The translations under genes were made by a program, and so were the position numbers. This document shows positions 14,503-23,568 of a DNA stretch of 25,725 nucleotides, one piece after another. This DNA comes from an uncultured Candidatus Peregrinibacteria bacterium (GTDB taxonomy: Bacteria; Patescibacteriota; JACMRA01). The notes beneath the pieces are model-generated. The model saw nothing but the letters and a program-made list of their open reading frames with translations, searched no databases and was not told where the DNA came from. Numbering within the stretch: the first letter of the stretch is position 1; every line of letters starts with the position of its first letter. The DNA lies in contig CAKZLR010000023.1 of assembly GCA_937127165.1 (NCBI GenBank), positions 1 through 25,725 on the forward strand, in the 5' to 3' direction.

Positions 14503-16428
14503 TCACAAAACCCAAATTTTTTCAGCTACAAGATCGTTTCTGGTGCTACCGTTCCAAGTATTTTGAGTTAACTTAGCCTCCAGCCAAATATTTTTAGGAA
14601 GGTTGGCTTGTAAAAATTGCTGTTTTATTTCCTCGTCTGGATTGAAAATAGTTACAGAAATTTCTTGTTTTAGATTTATTCTGATGTGTCTACCTCCTTG
14701 ACCAAGCCATCTCAAAGAATAATTCTCTAAATTAAACACAAACTTAGGAATTGGAAAATCCTGACCAAAAGGATCTAAATTCCACACTTTCTGAAGTAAG
14801 TCTATATTTAAATCATCTACTGTTAACCAAATATAAGACGGGTTAGTGCTTAATGCTTGTAATTGTGGTGGAACAGTGAAGTTATCCGGTACAAAAACTT
14901 GGTTCGGTTTAGAAAGGTTTTGGGCTTGATGTGCTAGTGCCTGTTGTAAAATTTCTTTTACTTTTGGTAAATCTGCAGCGTCGCAAGTGAAACCTGCCGC
15001 TCCAGGATGTCCGCCAAACTTAGTTAGCCACTGACTAGCTTTCTTCATAGCTTCGGGTAAATAAAAACCTTCAGGAGCTCTCAAACTAGCCACAGCTTGA
15101 TCACCCTCAATAGAAACAACTACACATGGTAAAGCAAATTGAGTCGTAAACTTTGAAGCCAACAAGCCAATAATACCTTTGTTCCAGTCTCCTTCTAACC
15201 ATATACAAGAATAGTTTTGGGTAATTTGGGTGTTTACATTTTGAGTTAAAACTGTGCTAATTTGTTTAACCATATTTTTCCTCTCTTCGTTGATAGCAAT
15301 TAACTCTAAAGCTAAAAAGTCGGCCTTGTCTAAAGAATCAGCAAGTAAAAGCTGAATAGACAAGTTAGCATGACTAATACGACCGGAAGAGTTGAGAATG
15401 GGAGCAAATACAAAAGCTAAATCTTGACTATTTAATTTGTAGCCTTGGTTAATTTTCTCTTGCAAACCTGTTTGTACTAACAAACTTTTTAGACCCAAAA
15501 AAAGGTGTTTATTTTGCTGTAAAATTTGAATACCAGCCTTAACTAATAATCTATTGGTTGTGTCTAAAATACTTTGACAGTCTGCCATCGTGCCAATTGC
15601 TACAAATCCAAGTAAATGGTTCAGTTTTTGGACAACAATTTTTTTAGATAAAACTTGTTTCAATTGTTGGCTAGATTGTATGATACTAGAATTTTTTTGA
15701 ATATCTTGTAAAAAGTAAGCAAGCCAAACCATACAAAACCAAGCAACCCCAACCCCCGTCACCGAATGGCTAAGAAACTGACCCTGCTTTTTGTCTTTGT
15801 TGTGAAAAATCTGGTTCGACCATGTTTGATAAAACTTTAAAATTGAACTGTCTAATTTAGATTCAAATCTTTTCCAAAAAGTATCAGGCTTTTTAAGCTG
15901 GCTTGGTTGTTGAATAAAAAAATCAGACAAACGAGGATTGATTACTGCTAAAGCTTGGGGTAAATTGCCATGTAAATGGTGATGATCGGTAATTAACAAA
16001 TCGCAGCCAGAGCTCATTATCAAATCAGCTTCTTGGGTAGAATTAATACCACAGTCAACAGTAACAATTAAGTCGTTTTCAGCGGATAACTTTTGAGAAG
16101 CCTCTAAATTCATGCCATAACCTTCTACAAACCTATCTGGAACATAAAAATTGATTTTCTGTGGATCAAACCCAAATTCAACCAATCCCCAATACATAAC
16201 AGCTGTAGCAGTAACAGCATCTGTGTCATAATCGCTGTATATACAAATTTTTTCTTGATGTATTAAAGCTTGTAATAACCTAAGACAAAAAACTTCAATA
16301 CCAAAAAGATAAGGTAATTTATCTCTAATTTGCTGGGAATCTAGTTGACTAAAAAAGTAATCAAATTTGCACGGTTTGCCTTTTGCAAAACGATTGTAAT
16401 AGTCAATTAAAATTGGCGACATATCCAA
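14503..16428 (-). CDS. recJ: Single-stranded-DNA exonuclease RecJ
   Basis: A 5'-3' exonuclease on single-stranded DNA in recombination and mismatch/base-excision repair; cytoplasmic, Mn/Mg-dependent. 641 residues, somewhat above the usual length. DHH-family motifs: I, YSDYDTDAVTA (64-74, with Asp66, Asp68 and Asp70); II, VDCGIN (124-129); III, ITDHHH (146-151); IV, GTMADC (279-284), where the usual form is GTVAD. Then NSSGRISHA (346-354) and the DHHA1 motif GGHPGAAGF (472-480), followed by an OB-like C-terminal domain. An extra segment at about 175-222 (QPSQLKKPDTFWKRFES onward) lies before TGVGVAW and is longer than usual. All catalytic motifs look intact. It is downstream of carB, behind a terminator, so probably independent. 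Confidence 0.93.
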   Translation of the reverse strand: MDMSPILIDYYNRFAKGKPCKFDYFFSQLDSQQIRDKLPYLFGIEVFCLRLLQALIHQEKICIYSDYDTDAVTATAVMYWGLVEFGFDPQKINFYVPDRFVEGYGMNLEASQKLSAENDLIVTVDCGINSTQEADLIMSSGCDLLITDHHHLHGNLPQALAVINPRLSDFFIQQPSQLKKPDTFWKRFESKLDSSILKFYQTWSNQIFHNKDKKQGQFLSHSVTGVGVAWFCMVWLAYFLQDIQKNSSIIQSSQQLKQVLSKKIVVQKLNHLLGFVAIGTMADCQSILDTTNRLLVKAGIQILQQNKHLFLGLKSLLVQTGLQEKINQGYKLNSQDLAFVFAPILNSSGRISHANLSIQLLLADSLDKADFLALELIAINEERKNMVKQISTVLTQNVNTQITQNYSCIWLEGDWNKGIIGLLASKFTTQFALPCVVVSIEGDQAVASLRAPEGFYLPEAMKKASQWLTKFGGHPGAAGFTCDAADLPKVKEILQQALAHQAQNLSKPNQVFVPDNFTVPPQLQALSTNPSYIWLTVDDLNIDLLQKVWNLDPFGQDFPIPKFVFNLENYSLRWLGQGGRHIRINLKQEISVTIFNPDEEIKQQFLQANLPKNIWLEAKLTQNTWNGSTRNDLVAEKIWVL

Positions 16429-16492
16429 GCAGAAAACTAAATTTTGTCTTAGCTGTCAATGTAGGCTTATCGATGGTATCAAAGTTTGGATA

Positions 16493-16522
16493 TAAAAAAG
16501 TCTGATTCTCTATCCCGACTTT
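16493..16522 (-). terminator. Terminator of carB
   Basis: Read on the minus strand: AAAGTC, an inner GAT-AGAGA-ATC mini-stem, GACTTT, then TTT. It lies about 110 bases past the carB stop and ahead of recJ. Confidence 0.6.
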
Positions 16523-16630
16523 ATATGAAAAAAAGAGGATAACAAAAAAAATTTGTTTTATTACTTAAAGTAGTATATAGTTCAGAATTTTCACCGAAAT
16601 CTTCCAAAAGAGTTTGTATAAAAACCAGTT

Positions 16631-19600
16631 TTATACCAAATACACATTGAAGTCGCCTAAACTGTCTGGATCTGTCCACTTGCGGTAGGCTTCATCAAAA
16701 GTTTTACCAACAGTCATAGCTTCTCCAGTTGATTTCATTAATGGACCTAGTTTTTGACTAACCCCAGTTAGTTTTTCCAAGCAAAATACGGGCCATTTAA
16801 TGGCTACAAATTTAGGTTTAATTTTTCTGATTGGTTGCTCTTTATAAACCACTTCTTGCTTCAGCGACCAGGCATATTCTGGGTTTTTGTAATAGTCTAA
16901 ATCAAAATCAAACTCTGGTAATTTATCACCCAAAATGACATTGGTAGCCAGCTCTGTAAGCGAAAAGCCAAGACACTTGGACACAAAAGGCACTGTACGG
17001 CTAGCTCTAGGATTAACTTCAATCACAAAAATTTCTCCATCTTTGATAGCACATTGCAAATTACCAATACCTATTACTCCAAAGGCTTTGCTAACATCTC
17101 TGGTAATCTGAACAAGCTTGTCCTGAATGGTCTTGCTTAAATTTTGGGCGGGGAATACACAGGCACTGTCACCAGAATGAATTCCAGCTTTATCTAGTTG
17201 TTCGAGTATAAAACAGTAAGTCTTTTCTCCATCACTAATAAAATCTATGTCGACTTCAATAGCCTCGTCCAAAAATTGATCAATAAGCAAAGGTTTTACA
17301 AATCTTTTTTGTAGACTTAAAGTTTGTTGGTTAAACTCATCATCTCCATAACCATCCGTAGCCGATGACACTAAAAAATTTAAATTATCTATATTTTCAG
17401 ATTCAAAGGCAGTCTCAAAAGTGCTAGCATATTGATCTAAATATTTTAACACTTCTGCCCGTGAATACACAATTCTCATCCCTTCACCACCAAGAACGAA
17501 CGATGGCCGAAGAAGGACTGGATACTGTAACTCTTCCACTTTTTGTAAAACCTCTTGCCTACTCCAAGCAATTCGCCAATCCGGCATTCTGTAACCTAAC
17601 TCACCAATAAGTTCGCCGGTTTTTTGGCGATTTTCAGCTAGGTGAATAGCTTCAGCAGTGGTTCCCAAAATCTTAATTCCTCGATTTTGCAGCGGCTCGG
17701 CTAGATTTATCGCTGTCTGACCACCAAATTGAACAATGACTCCCAGCAAACCATCTTTTTCGTTTTGAACAATTTTTTCTACAAAATCTGGAGTCAAAGG
17801 TTCAAAGTATAAACGATCAGAAGTAGAGTAATCGGTAGAAACTGTTTCGGGATTGTTATTGATGATAATAGCTTTGATACCTTTTTTTTGCAAAGCCTGC
17901 ACAGCATGCACGGTAAGGTAATCAAACTCCACTCCTTGACCAATACGAATTGGTCCAGAACCAAGAATAATCACCTTGCGGGGTTCGTTGTGCATCTCTA
18001 AACCTTTTTTACAAACATGATACATTAGTCTTTCGTTATAATTTTGGTTCTCGTAAAACAAAGGTAGTTCATTTTTAGAAATCCACAAAAAACCGTTGAC
18101 TTTGTCTAACTGCAACCTAGGCATACTCAAGTCTCCTTTAACCGAGACATCAAAAACCAAAGTTCTTTTTTTAGTTCCGGCAAACTCCCAGTCTCGCACC
18201 TCCAACAAAGAAATAATCCGGTCTAATTGCCAGCCTGTTTCTTCTTGTATAATTTTATTTAGTCCTTCTTTAATCGAACTATCACCATCAAAATGACCAC
18301 CAATCACCCCCCAACAGTTTGGCAAAAATTTTCTTTCCGCTCTTCTTTTTTGCACAAAAACTTTGTTTTCTTGATTTAACACTACCGCATCTAAAACTAG
18401 CTCTCGACCATCCTTTTTAGCTTTGTCAATAAGATAATCAAAATTTGGCTCAAATTGATAATACAATTGTTCTGTAGCTTCATTTTCCAATCCGTGAGTG
18501 GAATAAAAGTAAGGTGTTTTAGCCTCGAATTCTCCAGCACAAGTATCCACCATTTTATAGCAATTGATTCCATTAAAAATATCATCTTTAACTTCGTATA
18601 AACTATAAAGTTTGTGAGTAAACCAAGGATGAATATGCGTAATTTCCGTGATTTGATCAGGAGTTACACCAATTGCAAAAGACTCAAAAATTGATTTCAA
18701 GCGAGTTGTATTTGGGTTAAGATTGATTCCTAATAGCGGTAAAATTTTGGCTAACAAATTATCTCCAGCTTGATAAAAAATTGTTTGTAAACCAACTTGA
18801 CCAGCAACTTTAACAAACTCTACATTATCATCAATTAACAATATTTTTTTAGGATCAAGTCGTAATTGTTCGGCTACATTTTTAAAATACATTGGATCGC
18901 TTTTGAGCGCCCCTAGTCGACAAGAAGCAAAATAATCCTTAAAATAGACTCCATATTTTTTTACGTACTCGGAATTGCGAAGACTAAACCGATTTTTAAC
19001 CAAATATTTTAAGCGATGTTTTTCTTGATTGGTGGCTATATACAGAGGAATTCCTAGATTTTGTAAAAGTTTAGCAACCAAAAGATTTTCACCAATATAA
19101 CCACCATCAGTTTCAAACCAAAAGTCTAAAAATTCGTCCACAGTTTTTGACCAATCTAGTTTGTCTAAATGTGGTGGTAAAATTTGTTTGAGATCTTTTT
19201 GGCCTATTAATGTTTGAGTAAACTCTTCACAAGAAAAAAACTCGCCAATAAAAGTATCCACTTTTCCCACATCAAATCCAGCTTGTTTGAGGTTAAAAGA
19301 TAGATTAGAAGAAGATAGCAAAACCCCGTCCATGTCAAACAAAACCGCTTGCAGGTTTTCAAAAGGAGATTTTTGTTTAGCTATCTCTGCCCGAATATAT
19401 TCACCGAATAGTGGTAAATTCTGTTTTTGTAGTGATTTAATCGATTGTAGTTTTTGAGGGTCTATCTGGGTAAGTAGTTGACGAACATGACTATATAACC
19501 ACCGATCATTTTTTTCAAACACTTCATAATATCCAGACCATTGATTTTGTATTTCTTCTAAACTTAACCACACGGCTTGACCTTCAGAACTGCTTTGTAA

Positions 19601-21412
19601 CTGATTTTGAGTAGTTTCGGCATAATAAAAAATAGTTTCATAACCCGCCCTTAAACCTTCATTCTCAATGACATTAACTAACTTTGCTAGCGGTAAAATA
19701 AAATCTAGGTCTTCAGGCATCAACCCGACTTCCTGCTCCAGTTCTTTGATCCAACCTAAAGGATTTTTGACATTATTTACAAACCCTCCCACACTCAAAA
19801 ATTTTTGGGTGTGCAAAATTGGTTGTATAACTGCATATTTGTCTAATTTTGGATTATAAATAATGCCATGTGCTGACTTGCCTAAGTCTACCCTATAAGG
19901 AGCCGATCCAGAACCATCAAAATCAACTGTAGTAGTTACCAAAAAATCAACAAAAGGGTCAAATCCCAGCATCTTATACACCTTTTGGGCACTAAAATAC
20001 TCTTCGTCACTAATATAGTGACCAACTCCCTGCTTTGCTAAAAAAGCTGATATTTCTGGCTTTGTTTCAAACTTGGCCGCTATTCGTAGATTTTCAGGTG
20101 AGTTTTTGAGGAAAGTAATATCAGTTTTTTGTTTGACTATTTCTGCAAACTTGCTTCCCCATATCTCGTATTTTAGATCCAAACTGACAATAGCTTTATA
20201 CATCGCCTCTTCAAAAGATCTACCAATCGCCATCACCTCTCCTGTGGATTTCATTGTTACTCCAATGGTTTTGTCTAACTCGGGAAATTTGTCGTCAGGC
20301 CAGCGGGGAATTTTAATCACTACATAATCAAGAGCTGGTTCAAAAAAGGCGGTTTTGCCGGTAATATCATTAGTAATTTCGGGTAAAGTTTTACCTAAAG
20401 CAATTTTGGTATGAACCCGAGCAATAGGATAACCGGTAGCTTTAGAAGCTAGAGCTGACGAACGACTAAGACGAGGATTAACTTCAATTACATAATATTC
20501 TCCAGTGTCACGATTAAAAGCAAATTGGACATTACAACCTCCACAAATATTTAAAGATTCTACAATCTCCAAAGCCGCTGTTCGTAGTTTTTGGTGGTCT
20601 TGATCGGACAAAGTTTGGCTAGGAGCAATGACCATAGACTCGCCCGTGTGCACCCCCATCGGATCAATATTTTCCATGTTACATACACAAATTTTATTTC
20701 CCATATGATCTCTAAGCATTTCATATTCAAACTCTCCCCACCCTAGTACAGATTTTTCTAGTAGTACTTGACCAACTGGGCTAGTTTTGATGGCTAAATC
20801 TAATTTCTCTTTTAAATCTTTAAAATTGAAAGCCGTATTCCCCCCAGTTCCACCTAAAGTAAAAGCTACTCTAAGGATTACTGGAAAACCAATTTGCTCG
20901 ACAAATTCCATACCCTCCTCCACACTGGACACACTTTTAGCAGGCAAGACTGGCTGACCAATTTTTTCCATTTGAAGCTTGAATAGGCCACGATCTTCGC
21001 CAAGTTGAATTGACTTATAATCAGTGCCAAGAAAGCGTACATTGTATTTTTGCAAAATTCCCATTTCGAATAGTTTAGAAGCCAAGTTGAGACCTGTTTG
21101 ACCTCCAGCAGTTGCCAAAATTCCGTCAGGTCGTTCAATTTCTAAAATTTTTTCTATAAACTTAGGTTGTAGTGGTTCTATATAAACCTTGTCGGCGATA
21201 TCAGGGTCGGTTTGAATTGTAGCAGGGTTAGAATTAACCAACACAGTCTCCACCCTTTCCTCGCGAGCGGCCATGCAAGCTTGAGTGCCAGAATAGTCAA
21301 ACTCGGCAGCTTGACCAATAACAATAGGACCAGATCCAATGATTAGAATCTTTTTAGGTTTGATGTTATATGATATAAACATAATATAAACATAGTAACA
21401 TAAAAAGTGCAT
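16631..21412 (-). CDS. carB: Carbamoyl-phosphate synthase large chain with inserted Nudix, HAD and Nudix domains
   Basis: Makes carbamoyl phosphate for pyrimidines and arginine. 1593 residues from the ATG at 21412; the second ATG (21382, residue 11) fits the family start better. Order: first synthetase half (about 20-420: LIIGSGPIVIGQAAEFDYSG, NIDPMGVHTGES, VIEVNPRLSRSSA); Nudix-like domain (about 508-640) with a degenerate box; complete HAD phosphatase (about 685-890) with Asp693/Asp695, Thr794, Lys837 and Asp861/862; the CarB oligomerization domain (about 897-978: HPWF, YKMVDTCAGEF); a second Nudix-like domain (about 1003-1135); second synthetase half (1145-1580: LGSGPIRIGQGVEFDY, AGIHSGDSAC, VIEVNPRASRTVPFVSK). 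It ends at 1593 without the MGS domain that normally binds UMP or ornithine. The reading frame is unbroken throughout. CarA, the glutaminase partner, is not in the window. CarB identity is certain; the role of the inserts is unknown. Confidence 0.95.
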   Translation of the reverse strand: MHFLCYYVYIMFISYNIKPKKILIIGSGPIVIGQAAEFDYSGTQACMAAREERVETVLVNSNPATIQTDPDIADKVYIEPLQPKFIEKILEIERPDGILATAGGQTGLNLASKLFEMGILQKYNVRFLGTDYKSIQLGEDRGLFKLQMEKIGQPVLPAKSVSSVEEGMEFVEQIGFPVILRVAFTLGGTGGNTAFNFKDLKEKLDLAIKTSPVGQVLLEKSVLGWGEFEYEMLRDHMGNKICVCNMENIDPMGVHTGESMVIAPSQTLSDQDHQKLRTAALEIVESLNICGGCNVQFAFNRDTGEYYVIEVNPRLSRSSALASKATGYPIARVHTKIALGKTLPEITNDITGKTAFFEPALDYVVIKIPRWPDDKFPELDKTIGVTMKSTGEVMAIGRSFEEAMYKAIVSLDLKYEIWGSKFAEIVKQKTDITFLKNSPENLRIAAKFETKPEISAFLAKQGVGHYISDEEYFSAQKVYKMLGFDPFVDFLVTTTVDFDGSGSAPYRVDLGKSAHGIIYNPKLDKYAVIQPILHTQKFLSVGGFVNNVKNPLGWIKELEQEVGLMPEDLDFILPLAKLVNVIENEGLRAGYETIFYYAETTQNQLQSSSEGQAVWLSLEEIQNQWSGYYEVFEKNDRWLYSHVRQLLTQIDPQKLQSIKSLQKQNLPLFGEYIRAEIAKQKSPFENLQAVLFDMDGVLLSSSNLSFNLKQAGFDVGKVDTFIGEFFSCEEFTQTLIGQKDLKQILPPHLDKLDWSKTVDEFLDFWFETDGGYIGENLLVAKLLQNLGIPLYIATNQEKHRLKYLVKNRFSLRNSEYVKKYGVYFKDYFASCRLGALKSDPMYFKNVAEQLRLDPKKILLIDDNVEFVKVAGQVGLQTIFYQAGDNLLAKILPLLGINLNPNTTRLKSIFESFAIGVTPDQITEITHIHPWFTHKLYSLYEVKDDIFNGINCYKMVDTCAGEFEAKTPYFYSTHGLENEATEQLYYQFEPNFDYLIDKAKKDGRELVLDAVVLNQENKVFVQKRRAERKFLPNCWGVIGGHFDGDSSIKEGLNKIIQEETGWQLDRIISLLEVRDWEFAGTKKRTLVFDVSVKGDLSMPRLQLDKVNGFLWISKNELPLFYENQNYNERLMYHVCKKGLEMHNEPRKVIILGSGPIRIGQGVEFDYLTVHAVQALQKKGIKAIIINNNPETVSTDYSTSDRLYFEPLTPDFVEKIVQNEKDGLLGVIVQFGGQTAINLAEPLQNRGIKILGTTAEAIHLAENRQKTGELIGELGYRMPDWRIAWSRQEVLQKVEELQYPVLLRPSFVLGGEGMRIVYSRAEVLKYLDQYASTFETAFESENIDNLNFLVSSATDGYGDDEFNQQTLSLQKRFVKPLLIDQFLDEAIEVDIDFISDGEKTYCFILEQLDKAGIHSGDSACVFPAQNLSKTIQDKLVQITRDVSKAFGVIGIGNLQCAIKDGEIFVIEVNPRASRTVPFVSKCLGFSLTELATNVILGDKLPEFDFDLDYYKNPEYAWSLKQEVVYKEQPIRKIKPKFVAIKWPVFCLEKLTGVSQKLGPLMKSTGEAMTVGKTFDEAYRKWTDPDSLGDFNVYLV
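18008..18406 (-). other. Second Nudix-like domain inside carB
   Basis: Residues about 1003-1135. The box G-x5-E-x7-REUXEEXGU aligns at Gly1039 to Trp1061 with exact spacing, but E is Ser1045 and RE is Lys1053-Ile1054; the metal-binding Glu1057 and Glu1058 remain. Before it comes a typical strand with AVVLNQENKVFVQKR. It sits between the oligomerization domain and the second synthetase half. Confidence 0.75.
18743..19360 (-). other. HAD phosphatase domain inside carB
   Basis: Residues about 685-890. All four HAD motifs are present: LFDMDG (Asp693 nucleophile, Asp695), YIATNQ (Thr794), LGALKSDP (Lys837) and LLIDDN (Asp861, Asp862). An alpha-helical cap lies between motifs I and II. It looks like an active subfamily-I phosphohydrolase; the substrate is unknown. 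Confidence 0.88.
19493..19891 (-). other. First Nudix-like domain inside carB
   Basis: Residues about 508-640. The box aligns at Gly542 to Leu564 with exact spacing. The first E is Val548, R is Lys556, Glu557 is kept, and EE is Gln560-Glu561. The degenerate box suggests altered or lost hydrolysis, or a binding role. Confidence 0.68.
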
Positions 21413-21736
21413 CTTCTAACGGCCCTAAAACTATTTTTGTTTTTGTAGTCAAATTTATCTTTAAATCATCAATTTTTTTGGTGTGAAAATTGTTTAAATA
21501 GCTCAAAATTGTTGGTTTAACAAATCTAAATTTCGTTTAAGTTTCTAGGATTTATCAAAATTTTTGTATCAACCAAAATTAAAAATAGTCTATTTAAGGT
21601 ATCAAATCTTAATTCTCCTTGCTCTTCATACAAATTTTAGACCAACTCTTTTGAACTATTTATTAAGCCTATTCAATATTATCTAATCACGCTTTAAATT
21701 TTCTAAACAGAGAAAATCTCTTCTATTTTTATTTTT
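21413..21736. other. carB upstream region
   Basis: AT-rich, no ORF. A minus-strand TTGACT (21449-21454) may be the carB -35, but I see no convincing -10. No attenuator or UMP-type leader is evident. Confidence 0.4.
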
Positions 21737-22330
21737 CTACAATTTCGTAATAAATATCCGAAGGATTTTAGTTTTATTAAAATCTATACCTGCCTGTTTC
21801 GCAGCTATTTTTAATTCGATAAGCTTAGTTTTTAGACCTTTTTCTTTTCTCTTTTTGTCAATGGAAATTAGCTGGTAAATAAGTTACTTTTAGATCAAAA
21901 AGAATGTTTTTTACAAAAAATCTGTTTTTTGATTTGACCTACGGTTGGTAAAGCTGAAGGGTGAGATTTGAAAATATTTTTAATTAAAAACTCAACCAAC
22001 GATTATACCAACTACAAAGCAAATAGCTTTGAACTGCTTTACTAATTTCAATATCAAACTCAGCCAAACTGATCATATGAAGCGTAAACTTATTATCTAT
22101 CGACTAAATAATCTAATCCAAAGCGTTTTTGTAATAACAATCCCAACTAGAATTTCTTAATTTATAAGTTCTAAGACCAGCCTTTTTTCTTCAAATCTTT
22201 TAACAGTTTTTAATTTTTTTCCGTTTTATAAAATTATCCAAAATCTGATATGAATTTTCTAAATTAAACTAACAAATCATATATTTCAGCAAAGTTTTGA
22301 TCCAATTTGTTTGAATTTAAGTGTAAATTT
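21737..22330 (-). pseudogene. Decayed gene, probably a restriction endonuclease
   Basis: No frame is open for long, but adjacent fragments in shifting frames join into one protein, in order: LDQNFAEIYDLL (about 22275-22312), LRNSSWDCYYKNALD (22116-22160), SLAEFDIEISKAVQSYLLC (22014-22070), KSHPSALPTVGQIKK (21925-21969), FFVKNILFDLKVTYLPANF (21864-21920), and a lysine-rich end (IDKKRKEKGLKTKLIELK...) to a TAG at 21737-21739. Fragment edges meet within a few bases; between 21920 and 21925 only a frameshift separates them. FDLKVTYLP fits the D-x-K half of a PD-(D/E)XK nuclease core, as in several type II restriction enzymes. Its place just downstream of a decayed DNA methyltransferase supports that. 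At least four frameshifts and several stops make it dead. The exact family is not recognised. Confidence 0.6.
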
Positions 22331-22421
22331 AAGTTTCTAAGAAATCTTGGAAAATATTTTTTTCGTAAGATTAATTTAATTTTTAGCCGCAAAGACTATA
22401 TGAGTTGTCATTAAACTCTTT

Positions 22422-23568
22422 TTAATTATAACCATTATGTAATTTCTTCCAATATTGAATTATATAAACTATAACGACACATAGAAACGATTTAAAATAT
22501 TTTTTCGGCTTACGCACAAGCGATATCTCCGGACCACCTTTAACACTCCCCTTACTTTCTCTTAAATTTTGATAAGTTCTAGCTTCTACCGTCACTTTTC
22601 TATAGTTTGAAACAATTTTAGCTAATCCTCCCAGTGATCAAAAACTTCGATTATTCCAGCTAATTAGTCAATTAGGAATTTTGACTGACAATTCAAATAA
22701 TTATTCAAAAGAACTGAAACTTCAGTTTTTTCATCAAAACCGCTATAGGGAACTGAAAAATAGCTTTTTATAGCATTAATGAATTCTTTGTCTTGTCAAT
22801 ATTCCGCGTAAGTTTTAAGTATATGGTAAAAAGCTTGATAATCACTGGGCTATCAGTATAAGGCTGATTAAAATAAACTAAATCCACTTTTTCAAACTTT
22901 TGGTAACAAATCTAAAATATTTTTATAAAAACTCTGATTTTCTCCGATTTTCTTGATCATTCTCAAAAAATGCTTGATAGTATTTCTCTACTAAATCTAA
23001 AAAAATATTTTTATATAGGACGAGCAATATTTGAATTTCTAGCAACTCTTTCAGAGTTTTTGGGATAATTTAGGACTTGGATATGACAAAGTGCCCCATT
23101 GTAATTCTTCTAGTCAGACTTCGATTCATAAAAGTTAAAGCCGAAGCCTGCTTGTATTCATTCTCTAATAGAGAGACATTAATTCTAAATTATATCCAAA
23201 AATGACTTTCATCTTCTTCAAAAATATTTCTGTAAAAGTCCTTATAATTATAATAAAATAATAAAATTGGTTATTTAGGTTGTTCCTAAATATATTTCCA
23301 AATCTTTGCTTTCCAAAAATTTAATCTTCATTTCCTATTAAAGCCAAAACCGATTTGATAACTAAAATTTAGAAAATAGAAAACATTAATCAAAGTCTTA
23401 AAATCATCTATTTGAACAAAAAAGTAACAGATTGTGAACCAGTAAAAACATCTAAGACTGTTTTTTACCACGTGGGATAAATTTATAATACAAATTTATA
23501 ATACAGTTTAGAAGACTAAATTTTACGCTCAAATATTGGGATTCTGGAAACTTGTGTTCAAAAATTAA
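22422..23568 (-). pseudogene. Decayed D12-class N6-adenine DNA methyltransferase
   Basis: Fragments on the minus strand follow the order of a D12 (Dam-like) methyltransferase. N terminus FPESQYLSVKFSLL (about 23509-23550), matching the usual R/Q-Y-x-GSK-x-LL. Motif I LDVFTGSQSVTFLFK (23411-23455), normally D-x-FxGxGS. YQIGFGFNR (23334-23363). Then a long frame at 22881-23249 with three TAA codons, containing NYKDFYRNIFEEDESHFW and ALTFMNRSLTRRITMGHF. Then NQSFYKNILDLLPKV (22895-22939) and motif IV VDLVYFNQPYTDSP (22846-22887), normally DPPY. Last an open stretch at 22422-22637 with KVTVEARTYQNLRESKG. The catalytic DPPY has become NQPY and frames change many times, so it is inactive. It probably modified the site cut by the downstream gene. 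Confidence 0.78.

Noticed and set aside
16631..21412. Short ORFs in other frames across carB (18096-18296, 18397-18585, 19668-19859, 20073-20327, 20878-21138)
   Set aside because: All lie inside the continuous CarB frame and have compositions expected of off-frame reading.
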